Below are positions 49,201 to 55,740 of a stretch of 64,000 nt of DNA, piece by piece; position 1 is the first letter of the stretch; each line of letters starts with the position of its first letter. Below the pieces are notes generated by a model. That model did no database searches. It was given only the letters and a program-made list of their open reading frames with translations, and was not told where the DNA came from. The DNA is taken from positions 3,286,001 through 3,350,000 of the forward strand of contig CM082585.2 of assembly GCA_040954595.2 (NCBI GenBank), read 5' to 3'. A program made the translations under genes and the position numbers. This DNA is from Balanoglossus misakiensis. Its lineage: Eukaryota; Hemichordata.

Positions 49201-52200
49201 GGTTTAACACTAAATAGAGCCGGAAATGTTAAAAGAAAACTTGGTAGCTTTATTACAACTGCCAGTGGCTTACTATGATTTCTACAGCTTCTGTTTATTG
49301 TTAAAAAAAATTGTGTATAACTATCATTACAGATGACATTGAATCCATGAAATTCCTATGCAGAGACATGAAGTCAGTAGGGATACCAAAAGGAGAAATT
49401 GAAGGAATTAAACATGCTAGAGACTTGTTTGAAAAGTTACTTGTCAAAAATCTCATTAGAGAAGACAAAACAGATTTGCTGACAGTCTTGCTTCGTAGAA
49501 TTGGGAGAAATGATCTGGTTGAACTGATCCATCCCAATCAGCCAGGAAATGTATCAGGTAACCAAAATGCAATTTTTCTGAGATTATAGACATTTTACAT
49601 TGCCATTGTTTGAAAGATTCAGCCATGTACTGGTATTGTGCAACCTCCGACCTCAGTTGCAATCGCAGCATGCCAGAGTACTGTTCATTGTAGTATATTC
49701 ACTGCATTACTGTATTGATACTCAAAATCCTGACTTGATTACATTATTTTTTGTAATCCCTCATGAATCGATCTTGCATGAAGTGTACTGAATACTGTGC
49801 TGTCATGATTTATCATTTTCATACTTTATATTGTGGTTTCAGAAAGCATACATTCGTTGATTGAATATTTACAACAAAAGTATACAAGACACTTCAACGA
49901 TTTCAGACCAATTCCATGGAACGAAAGTGTATCTCTAAGTCTCACTGAAGTCTACACGAAACTGAGAGTTATCAAAACTGACAGAAGACAACTTTTTGAA
50001 GAAGGGAGCGTTCTCACAAGTGAGCATGACATTTTTAAAGACACAGATCCGCAGCTTATTTGCAGTCGAATCAGGATTGAAGGGGCTCCGGCAATGGGAA
50101 AGTCAACATTCTGTAGGAAGCTAGCATATGATTGGGCCCAAGGCAAACTACCCCAATTCAAACTCTTGTTTCTCTTGGAAATGAGACATGTTTCTGACAA
50201 AAAGAGATTAGATGACATCATCTTCCATCAGTTACTTCCTAGGGATGCCAAAATCAAGAAAGGGGATCTTTATGGTTACATTGAACAAAATCAAAATTTA
50301 GTACTGTGTTTATTTGATGGGTTAGATGAAATTACATCATTATCTAGAGAGAAATCAGATATACTTCCCATTATCTCAGAGAAAATGTTGTCATGGTGTA
50401 CAGTTGTCACAACAACACGACCTCATGAATGTGATGAAGCTCTAAAATGTCATGCACACTTCAGAATTGATGGATTTTCAACAACAGATGCAATTGAGTA
50501 TATACGCAAGTATTTTAGTCAGAGAGTAAACCAAGCGAAGAGTCTTGTTTCAGAGTTAAACCTTGATGTTGTTAAAGAGTCTGACGGTAAGCCATGGTAT
50601 CATGATGATGATGATGATGATGATGATGTACACACTGCAGACTACATCAAGCGAGATCTGCTATGTAATCCCTTACATCTAGCATTTGTTTGTCTGCTTT
50701 GGGAAGAGACGAAAAAGATCCCCAAGAATAATTTGACGGACATTTATTCTGAAATTTTGGACTGTATTTTGAGGAGATTCTGTTGCATGAAAAACAGGGA
50801 ACTGACTGATAGCATACCGAATGATTTAAATGATGAAGTGGCTGCATTAGCTAGTGTTGCATATGATATGTGTTCACAAGGGTCTATGATGATAGATGAA
50901 AAGTCTGTCAGCAAAACAATTCTGTCACTTGGCTTACTAGTGAGAGATACTGGAATTTCTAGAATCAAGTTGCAGACTGGTTGCTTTTTCTACCATAAAA
51001 CCTGGCTTGAATATTTCACTGCATTGCATATCAGCAACATTGTTGGTAGTGTTGGATCAGAGTCTGCCATTGAAAGTATTTTAACAGAACATTGGGTTTG
51101 CCTATTTGTTGCAGGCATCTTAAAACATAAAGCAGACCCATTTCTGAAAATTCTGATTGAGAAGACAATGCAAAATAGGTATGGTCAGGGTGATTTTGAC
51201 ATCACTGATCAATTTGCATTCATTTGCAAGTGTTTGTCTGAAGCCAATATCAGAATTGGATACTTAGCACCATTCATGTCAGATCATTTGGTATTAGGTG
51301 ATGGTGATGGTGGGCATGGTACTTATGACCAATATGAATTTTATGATATGTTAAATCATGATGCAAGCAACTCCAGTGAGCTTAGCCAGTATGGTCAATG
51401 TGCACTTCGACAGGAAACGATGGGGCAGGTAGCTAGTTTGTTGAATAGTATGGCCCAGAAGAATGACAGTGTTCAAGGCATCAAACATTTATATACACTA
51501 AATTGGGACAGGTCACTTTTCATCGGGCAGATAATTAAGGAAATAACTGAACTTTGCATTAGTTTGACATCAATGATGCTGTATTATTGCACTATAGATT
51601 CTATTCAGCAAGTAGCAAATGCATTGAACAGAGGATGGCATTTGAATACCTTGAGTGGAATGTTGTCATTAGATGAAGATGAACTGGTGAACACAGAAAC
51701 ATGTGCCCAGGCTGTCACCCATTTATTCCAAAGTGTTAGTTCCAACAAACATTTGCAGAATTTTCAGTGGGGTGTACAGAGTCAGTGCAATGAAGTCCCA
51801 TTACCACTTGACAAACTTATAGAAAGGAGTCCAGATTGTGTGTCTCTAGTATTTGACATTGATGTGATTCATGCACACATTGATTCAATTGCTCAGTTTA
51901 TCCAACATTGTAAACAAACAAGGAAGTTCATGCTGCATCTCCTTCAGGGAGTCTCGTTTTTGAAAGTCTGGCACAGATCTGTGCCAGACTTTCAAAAACG
52001 GTTGCTATCTGCTGTGAACTCTTCCAGCCCCGTGTTAAATTCTATTTGTATCAAGGGGTGTGGGCTCATAGATACGTCTGATGACACTGAGAATGTTGTG
52101 GAGGCATTGAATACATGTCAAGGTGTGACGGAATTTGAAACCGATGTCATTGCTAAAAACTTACCAAATTCATTGAATCTCACCAGGCAGGTTAGATATG

Positions 52201-52580
52201 TAGAATACTTGTCTATGGAGCTGTGTGACTGCAACGTTTCTGATTTGACCATTCTGATACCAAACCAACAGTGGTCTAGAAGTGTGAAACATTTCACACT
52301 GAAGGTCTTCTGTACTGAGCGATCATTGTGTGGTGATATCCTGGCATTTATCAGCAGGCTCCTTGAGAAGGCTAAGACCATCAGCCTTCATTCCTTTACA
52401 ATAGTAATTTTATCAGAGATTGGTTCTGGAATAAATGTCAGGATTATGTCTGAGATGTCAACGCTGTTGAAATCAAGGTATTTGGTCATCTCGGAACAGG
52501 TTCAATTCACAGGCCTTCCACCCAAACCAGTCTGTGTATCGAGAATTGCAATTAACTTTTTGGAACATAACAAAAGTTAA
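26981..52580 (+). CDS. Giant multidomain NLR-like gene (16 exons, 2557 codons)
   Basis: Inferred joined exons: 26981-28190, 30912-31352, 31562-31650, 32107-32164, 32502-32744, 34572-35270, 36154-36342, 42767-42955, 44682-44870, 45432-45587, 45891-45986, 46475-46699, 46980-47789, 48623-48739, 49333-49557, 49843-52580. Every junction has AG/GT borders and compatible phase (phase 1, except phase 0 after exon 3), and the total, 7674 nt, is divisible by three. Order: GT-B-like, TRADD-N-like, coiled coil, repeated charged exon, DED, Q/H/P-rich linker, DED, NACHT, possible LRR-like tail. DEDs recruit caspase-8/FADD-type partners and NACHT domains drive ATP-dependent oligomerisation, so a cytosolic immune or cell-death receptor is inferred. 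It could be two adjacent genes; only transcripts can decide. Confidence 0.68.
28191..30911 (+). other. Intron 1, carrying a foldback element and a tandem repeat
   Basis: Consensus ends GTAAGC...AAAAG. Apart from the foldback element (28459-30132) it holds two tandem units of about 235 bp (30160-30395 and 30396-30625). Both contain CCAAACCTCTAGCCCTTTTG and GCACATAATTAAT. No coding sequence is recognised. Confidence 0.6.
28459..30132. mobile_element. Foldback element with minisatellite arms (1.67 kb)
   Basis: The left arm (28459-28815) starts TGCCAAAATTAGCACCAAGC and consists of about 15 copies of a roughly 20-bp unit, CTTTTCGATGAGAGNACC. The right arm (29780-30132) is the inverted version (CTCTCATCGAAAAG) and ends GCTTGGTGCTAATTTTGGCA, the exact complement of the left tip. 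The central 0.96 kb has no transposase and contains a G-run (29551-29568). Long inverted repeats made of short tandem units are the hallmark of foldback elements, such as Drosophila FB and sea-urchin TU. The element sits in intron 1 of the NLR-like gene. Confidence 0.85.
30912..31352 (+). CDS. Exon 2: TRADD-N-like domain
   Basis: 147 codons, phase 1 at both ends (AAAAG acceptor, GTAAGT donor). It starts DLYVEIGLD, then a charged helical stretch, then [20 protein letters not shown] and [15 protein letters not shown], and beta-like [15 protein letters not shown]. The pattern of an aliphatic strand, an aromatic-rich segment, a Gly followed by an amphipathic helix, and a final hydrophobic strand resembles the TRADD N-terminal domain. 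That domain has been reported in metazoan and bacterial NTPase-linked death/immunity proteins. The resemblance is by eye only. The long central insertion is atypical. Confidence 0.45.
31562..31650 (+). CDS. Exon 3: short linker
   Basis: Acceptor AAACAG, donor GTGAGT, entering phase 1 and leaving phase 0. It encodes about 30 hydrophilic residues ([13 protein letters not shown]...) with no domain. Supported mainly by splice-site fit and frame continuity. Confidence 0.5.
32107..32164 (+). CDS. Exon 4: short linker
   Basis: 58 nt between CGTTAAG and GTAGGC, entering phase 0 and leaving phase 1. It encodes [19 protein letters not shown]. It is the only exon that matches the phase-0 donor of exon 3, which supports both. 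Confidence 0.5.
32502..32744 (+). CDS. Exon 5: unrecognised 81-residue module
   Basis: Phase 1 at both ends (TATCCAG acceptor, GTAATT donor). It encodes a mixed alpha/beta-looking stretch: [27 protein letters not shown], then [21 protein letters not shown]. No family is recognised. It might be part of the preceding or following folded domain. Confidence 0.55.
32811..33640. repeat. Dispersed repeat R1, copy a (intronic)
   Basis: Begins AGGTGCCATTGGTATGTACCATGGGACCT, an imperfect hairpin, then a TATG microsatellite, CATCAAAAACTTGAAAACC and long AT-rich DNA. It recurs at 36508-37265 and 43121-43857. A divergent relative lies near 21220-22150. Confidence 0.7.
33829..34230. repeat. Dispersed repeat R2, copy a (intronic)
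   Basis: Starts ACATGTTTACATAACTTTAATAGGCC, followed by CACCGGCTATTAAATTTC and a GTCTGTCTGTGTG microsatellite. It always follows R1; other copies are at about 37266-37640 and 43858-44235. Confidence 0.7.
34572..35270 (+). CDS. Exon 6: long coiled coil
   Basis: 233 codons, phase 1 at both ends (TCAACAG acceptor, GTAGGA donor). After about 60 residues of helical sequence ([12 protein letters not shown] ... [10 protein letters not shown]), residues 55-190 of the exon show heptad spacing with Leu/Ile at a/d positions and abundant Glu/Lys/Gln. It has internal near-repeats [21 protein letters not shown] and [18 protein letters not shown]. The tail is acidic. A homodimerisation or clustering role for the receptor is likely. 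Confidence 0.75.
35700..37640 (+). repeat. Tandem exon unit A (about 1.93 kb)
   Basis: Contains upstream intron sequence, the 63-codon exon (36154-36342), downstream intron, R1 (36508-37265) and R2 (37266-37640). The next unit repeats this order almost base for base. The spacing from exon A to exon B after removing the Gypsy insertion is 1935 bp, and from B to C is 1915 bp. Confidence 0.8.
36154..36342 (+). CDS. Exon 7a: charged 63-residue repeat exon
   Basis: 189 nt, phase 1 at both ends (TATACAG acceptor, GTAAGT donor), so it can be duplicated or skipped without a frame change. It encodes a hydrophilic Glu/Lys-rich peptide ([43 protein letters not shown]). No domain; probably a disordered linker. 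Confidence 0.65.
37949..38109 (+). repeat. 5' LTR of the plus-strand Gypsy element
   Basis: 161 bp, containing an AATAAAG near 38050 that may serve as a polyadenylation signal. Confidence 0.93.
38188..42231 (+). CDS. gag-pol: Gypsy Gag-Pol polyprotein, uninterrupted
   Basis: 1347 residues, one frame, no stops. The capsid-like region (about 20-190) is followed by two zinc knuckles ([30 protein letters not shown]), the protease [10 protein letters not shown] (near residue 338), RT with [10 protein letters not shown] and the catalytic box as IADD, RNase H ([13 protein letters not shown]), an integrase HHCC ([15 protein letters not shown] ... CKTCHGC) and a core with D (GADLLGPL), D (LRTDNVSQL) and E (NGEVERQNR). 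No chromodomain; the C-terminus is basic. This is the K02A2.6-like/Mag-type animal Gypsy group by general look. It appears coding-competent. ATG 38188 lies 78 nt past the LTR. Confidence 0.94.
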   Translation: MSQGNNANGSHMKPIDIGGLSSFSVNDDPNTISQRWKKWRRAFELYLLGKGVTDEAQKRALLLHTAGLEVQDIYFTLIGEDAAATQNYKETLQVLNDHFIPKANVPVERHMFRQIMQASDETVDQFVCRLRQRASTCEFAEKEDEHIRDQLIDKCFSPHMRRKLLEKQNASLSDLLMVAHAQEAVDAQMQSMGGSTPQQPQVNAVIGRKQGQKRNTPSAGRKRFGGNTCHSCGRQGHFARDPSCPARGQKCRHCEETGHFVRKCPKKIPESTRQAEKPKRYQGHGRNRYEKSDNANYIESGQCEQKPAYVFTVDESRNHDNGVTSLNIGGVDVPDVLIDSGATCNLMGQPTWEYLKTQRVRCTSHKTARVLFAYGCTEPLPTLGTFTANIASPDDLRCTADFVVIKGGGRTLLCRETAERLQLLRVGPTEINSVNRKSDEDIRAEYKDILQGVGLLKGYELKLNIDESVKPIAQPVRRIPYGLRAKVDAKLDELLSMGIIEEILEGPTGWVSPLVVVPKADNDVRICVDMRRANEAIVRERQPIPTVDELLQDMHGSTVFSHLDLKWGFHQIQLSEDSRHITTFATHRGLYRYTRLMFGVNSVPEKYQQIIRDVFRDCDGVESIADDVIVHGKDDHDHDEKLFAALNRVREVGLTLNAEKCKFRMAKLTFFGQVLTQRGVSPSEEKVDAIRGAEPPKNASETRSFMGLVQFLSKFIPDLSSIAEPIQRLTRKNVTFEWKTEQQNAFEKLKELITRAETLAYFRMDCNTRIVADASPYGLGAILLQLQDGEWRVISYASRSLTDVECRYSPTEKEALALVWSCERFNMYIFEREFELETDHKPLECIFSKSSKPSARIERWVLRLQAYNFRVVYRPGKTNIADALSRLNTRNYRDEGERYDSARTVVESSVPIALTAREIERESAADPELNCVKNCVKTGDWRNCNLQAYTHVKDELCTVGEILLRDSRIVIPRSMRDRVLELAHEGHQGITKMKTRLRTKVWWPKIDRDAERVCKTCHGCQVVGQYSVPEPMSRVIPPSGPWQDCGADLLGPLPSGEHILVIVDYYSRYYEVMILRSITSAKIIDALTPIFVRFGVPYSLRTDNVSQLISDEFESYLRENSIEHRTTTPLWPQANGEVERQNRTLMKAIRIAQVESKDWQRELQKFLTAYRSTPQSTTGATPFYMMFNREMKSKLPELRREPTVIDEEIRDRDWSRKIAGKAYADTKRHATTNPVSVGDKVLLKNNKSNKMSPNFIPSPYRVVSKQGGEVTVRGEDRAEYRRNVTFVKKYEERSTENKPDLDVSPVKSATEKSPDLIATEVSTPVRSRPSRAARMPKRFDDFVIEKG
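42461..42621 (+). repeat. 3' LTR of the plus-strand Gypsy element
   Basis: 161 bp, one mismatch to the 5' LTR. Followed by the second CCATT. Confidence 0.93.
42767..42955 (+). CDS. Exon 7b: charged 63-residue repeat exon
   Basis: 189 nt, phase 1/1, encoding a peptide that differs from exon 7a at essentially one residue (a Gln-Gln in place of His-Lys near the start). The surrounding introns are also near-identical, so this is the most recent duplication of the array. Confidence 0.65.
43121..44235. repeat. R1 and R2 copies in tandem unit B
   Basis: R1 at 43121-43857 and R2 at 43858-44235, near-identical to 36508-37640. They were duplicated along with the exon. Confidence 0.75.
44682..44870 (+). 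CDS. Exon 7c: charged 63-residue repeat exon
   Basis: 189 nt, phase 1/1, donor GTGAGT. It has more substitutions than 7a/7b (for example [11 protein letters not shown]). It lies 1915 bp after 7b, and its unit lacks R1 and R2 downstream. Confidence 0.6.
45432..45587 (+). CDS. Exon 7d: shortened repeat exon (52 residues)
   Basis: Starts like the others, but the sequence diverges after ATTGGTAGGA. Using that GTAGGA as donor gives 156 nt and keeps phase 1. The same GGTAGGA word sits inside exons 7a-c, so a normally internal cryptic site has become the only usable donor. It lies 750 bp after 7c. Confidence 0.5.
45891..45986 (+). CDS. Exon 11: DED 1, first part
   Basis: 32 codons, phase 1/1 (CTTAAAG acceptor, GTAAGT donor). 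The end of the exon ([15 protein letters not shown]) is DED helix 1 and joins directly to exon 12. It is paralogous to exon 14 ([14 protein letters not shown]), including the CTTAAAG acceptor context. Confidence 0.7.
46475..46699 (+). CDS. Exon 12: DED 1, second part
   Basis: 75 codons, phase 1/1. Reads [32 protein letters not shown], then [22 protein letters not shown] six-helix death-effector domain ends in the Arg-x-Asp-Leu motif, here RYDL. DEDs self-associate in FADD, caspase-8 and cFLIP to trigger or restrain apoptosis. The second copy is exon 15. Confidence 0.85.
46980..47789 (+). CDS. Exon 13: Gln/His/Pro-rich linker
   Basis: 270 codons, phase 1/1, very rich in Gln, His, Ser and Pro. 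An exact internal repeat, [11 protein letters not shown], occurs twice (about 46999 and 47158). The tail is [13 protein letters not shown], basic and NLS-like. It is probably a disordered spacer between the two DEDs. The first codons and acceptor region resemble the start of the NACHT exon, a trace of duplication of the DED cassette. Confidence 0.7.
48623..48739 (+). CDS. Exon 14: DED 2, first part
   Basis: 39 codons, phase 1/1, ending in helix 1 of the second DED ([17 protein letters not shown]). Paralogue of exon 11. Confidence 0.72.
49333..49557 (+). CDS. Exon 15: DED 2, second part
   Basis: 75 codons, phase 1/1, same length as exon 12. Reads [31 protein letters not shown], then [18 protein letters not shown] with RNDL as the RxDL motif. 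The intron after it resembles the one after exon 12. Confidence 0.87.
49843..52580 (+). CDS. Exon 16: NACHT NTPase and C-terminal region
   Basis: Terminal exon of 911 codons plus TAA. About 80 residues of helical lead are followed by Walker A (GAPAMGKST, near 50085-50112), then [11 protein letters not shown], Walker B with acidic extension (LCLFDGLDE, near 50310), a sensor-1-like VVTTTRPHE, and a winged-helix region. An in-frame GAT run encodes eight Asp (about 50603-50628). The last 350 residues have loosely spaced Leu/Ile strands with Asn/Cys ([24 protein letters not shown]) and may be degenerate LRRs, but I cannot define repeats. NACHT ATPases oligomerise on ligand sensing. A 46-bp perfect palindrome lies at 51955-52000. 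Confidence 0.88.
51955..52000. repeat. Perfect 46-bp palindrome inside the NACHT exon
   Basis: CGTTTTTGAAAGTCTGGCAC followed by AGA is exactly complementary to the next 23 bases. It is in frame and encodes [15 protein letters not shown]. The mRNA would form a 23-bp hairpin. Confidence 0.95.
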
Positions 52581-55500
52581 ACAGCCACTGTAAAATTTGA
52601 GCAGCTGTTACTTTATGAGAAATGCGCAAATGAATGGTATAATTAACTCGAACTTTCAGACAAAAAGTGAGTTCAAGATTGCATTTGCGATAAAGCTATA
52701 CCCTATGTTGAACGAAAATAGACTCTCAGTCAACTAACACTGATTTCATCGTTTTGTTAGTATCCTTCCTAAAGTAAACAACTTTACCAGTACATATTAC
52801 TTTTGACATTGTGTATTCCATATACTATGTATACTATGTATGGTCATTTCTTTGCAGTCAATAATGTCAGTTCCTCACTAAGGGTTGTGAGTCAGTCCTT
52901 GACATCATACATTGGAAATATGTACAAAAGTTATGTTTTTATGCCATAGAAAACAGGGTATCTGAATAGAGATTGAATTGTATCTTTTGTAACATTATAC
53001 TGTAAATATTTACCTTAAGTGAAATAGGAACGTTTACTTGTAAATAAAGTACATGTATATACTTTCTGGCAATGACTTCTCAGTAATGCCAATATGTAGA
53101 TCGCATTCGAAAAGTCATATCTTACAGAATTTGTCGTGGATTAAACACTTGATTAGTTTAGTCATTCCAAGATTCTATGCAATGGATCTGTTAGTATATA
53201 CTGTGTTCTTTTTTCTAATCCACATTTCTGTTTTGTAATGTTTATTCTCCGAGACGTCTTTTTGTCAGCTGTTTAACTCAAGACATATACCAGTTTGTTT
53301 TTATTGATGACACCACAATTCTTGGACACTTTTCCAGTGACTATTGTGACAGAGAATGTTCCATAAAAATCCAATTACATAAATGATATTTAATTGCATG
53401 TCATCCCCATTCTTTATACAGATCACATGATTGGCTTTTTTTTAAATTCGTGAATATGTTTATGTACACTATACTCAGGATGAACTTTTACTTTAAGTGG
53501 AATGCCTATATTAATGACGTCACTCGTATCTTGAATTGACGCACTGTTGTCATGGACTATTTGAATTGATTGACTGACACTGTATTGGTTTAGTATAGCC
53601 TTTGTCATGTTTTCTATTTAACTGAAGTCATCTGTCAAGTTTGTTTATTCACGATATACATCTCCGATGTATTACATTTAAAAATGACTTAGGTTTAAAA
53701 AATTGTCACACTAGTGTACTTTAGACAAGATTTGTTTATTGTATGTAGATGTTATCATTCTATGTGCTGTGTCACATGATGATAATTTCCAATCAAGAAC
53801 TGTCTTGTTTCATTTGTATTATTTGCAGATTACATGTAAACAGGCAGAACGTACTCAAATACTTGTTATAGACAAGTTTTAAAAGTGTAATTTTGCAATT
53901 TTGGTCATGGTGTATATAAACTAGCATTTACCTTGCCATGTGTTTTGAAATGCTGCTGCAGTTGTAATAAATATTTAACGTTTTAGGAAAGAGTAAGTGC
54001 TTATTTGATTTATTTGAATAGTTTTACTGTTCATACTACCAGACATTTTTTAATCGGGGGGGGGGGGGGGGGGGCTTTCATCTTATATAAAGTGTTTAGT
54101 GAATCAATGGTAATAGTATACAAATGTAATTGTTTCATGGCAATAGAGCGCCATCAACGACTGGCTTAAAAGTTTATACTAAGAAAACGTGACTAGGATT
54201 TTTAATCAAAATTGTTAAAAATTAGCGATGGTGTTCTTTTCCTTCCTCATATGAATAAACTTTAAAGAGAAGAAAGGGCAAATAATGAGAATTTTTCAGT
54301 GGCCGTTGTGATGTGTATCAACAACCAGTATCTATTTCTACTTCCTACAGAATGCAAAAACATGAATTTGCAAAATTAGCTGTAAATAATAATAATTAAT
54401 AAGACGTCAAAATAACGTTATTAAAGGGTAATGCATGTTATATTTCCCTAGGCGATATTTCTCATCCAAGCCAACGTAGAAACAGTAAAAAATAAAAAAT
54501 CGGCAAAAATTGCCATTTTAGATGTATTGCCCTTAATCCTGTTTTATGAAGTAATTTATCACTGTTTTATATTTTAGTGTCACTTTTAGTTTGTTTCGGC
54601 CGTCTTGTCATGTGCTCGATGGGGGCTCTTTATCCCGTAACGCTCGTGACGTGTACATCCCCGTCGTTACAGTAAAAAGGTGTTACACAGCATTGCAGAA
54701 AACACAGTGATGTTTGATGATTATGTCTTTTTCATATTTGTGACCAGATTTTACGTACATTTTAGGCGCCAACTGTTAGTTTATCAGATGTTACCCGGAT
54801 GGCGCACGAATTATTGGCACATAAAATTGTTGCTGTTCTCTAAGCCTGGACTCGTACAGTTACACAAATATTTAAATGTCATAGAAAAAGAGTTCCAAAT
54901 CCAACCTTGCTCTAGAAATTCCAAACAGTTAAATACATACCCTGGTGACGGATAAATTTGTAGGTTTACGTTTGTTGGTAATAGAAAGAGCTACCAGATA
55001 TGTACACACAGAGTCGGTTGCTTTTGTGAAACGTGCCGCTATAATGGTTTGTTTGCCGGCCTTGGTAACACCCATTTTATCGAAAGATGACGTAGCTATA
55101 AGTAAAAATAGGAATTCGTGAAGTATTTCTCTGGATAAAGTCTACCAATACCGTTTGTTTACAATAATATACAGTGTAATACAATTTAACAACCACATTG
55201 TTTGCAATAATGTACAGTGTACTACAAATTATACAACAATACTGTTTTCGGTGATGTACATTGTAGCAGTTTGCATCTACTTTTACTTCATGGCAACTTT
55301 GTTGTATGGGACCTATACCCACAGCCGCAGACGGGACGAAACTCACCCTTTAATTTAAGTCTCAGAGTCAATTAGTCACACTATGTTAAATTTTGCACCC
55401 GCCTTGCACAGGCGACAGCGCAGCTGGCATTTTGGCATTTGACTATTTTATTAAAAACTTTTTATATGCCCTAGTTCCCTGTAGAACGGTCCAGCTTTTT

Positions 55501-55740
55501 TAGGAAAACGATGGATTTTGACCGAACTGTAGTGGTCAAATAGGTTAAACAGGTTGCTGTACCCTCACTACTTCACACATAAACTCGTTCTGTCAGTTAA
55601 TATAAATCGACTGTTGACTCTATCGCCTCTCCTTAATTGTTAATACACACGGGTAAGAAGAGAATGGTTGTTATACGTCCCCAACTCCCCCTCTCTGTTT
55701 TGTCAGTAGGCAAAACAAAGCCAGTAAGCCACATCATCAG
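52581..55740. other. 3' UTR and gene-free stretch
   Basis: AT-rich. It contains the probable 3' UTR, a G homopolymer of about 20 bases (54055-54074) and no convincing coding exon. The open frame at 54680-54955 (91 codons) has no recognisable domain, and codon use looks random. Confidence 0.5.
53043..53048 (+). terminator. Candidate polyadenylation signal AATAAA
   Basis: First AATAAA on the plus strand after the stop codon at 52580, about 460 nt downstream. A second lies at 53966-53971. Confidence 0.4.

Noticed and set aside
54680-54955. 91-codon open frame downstream of the NLR-like gene
   Set aside because: No domain, no splice signals that fit neighbours, and composition like the surrounding non-coding DNA.
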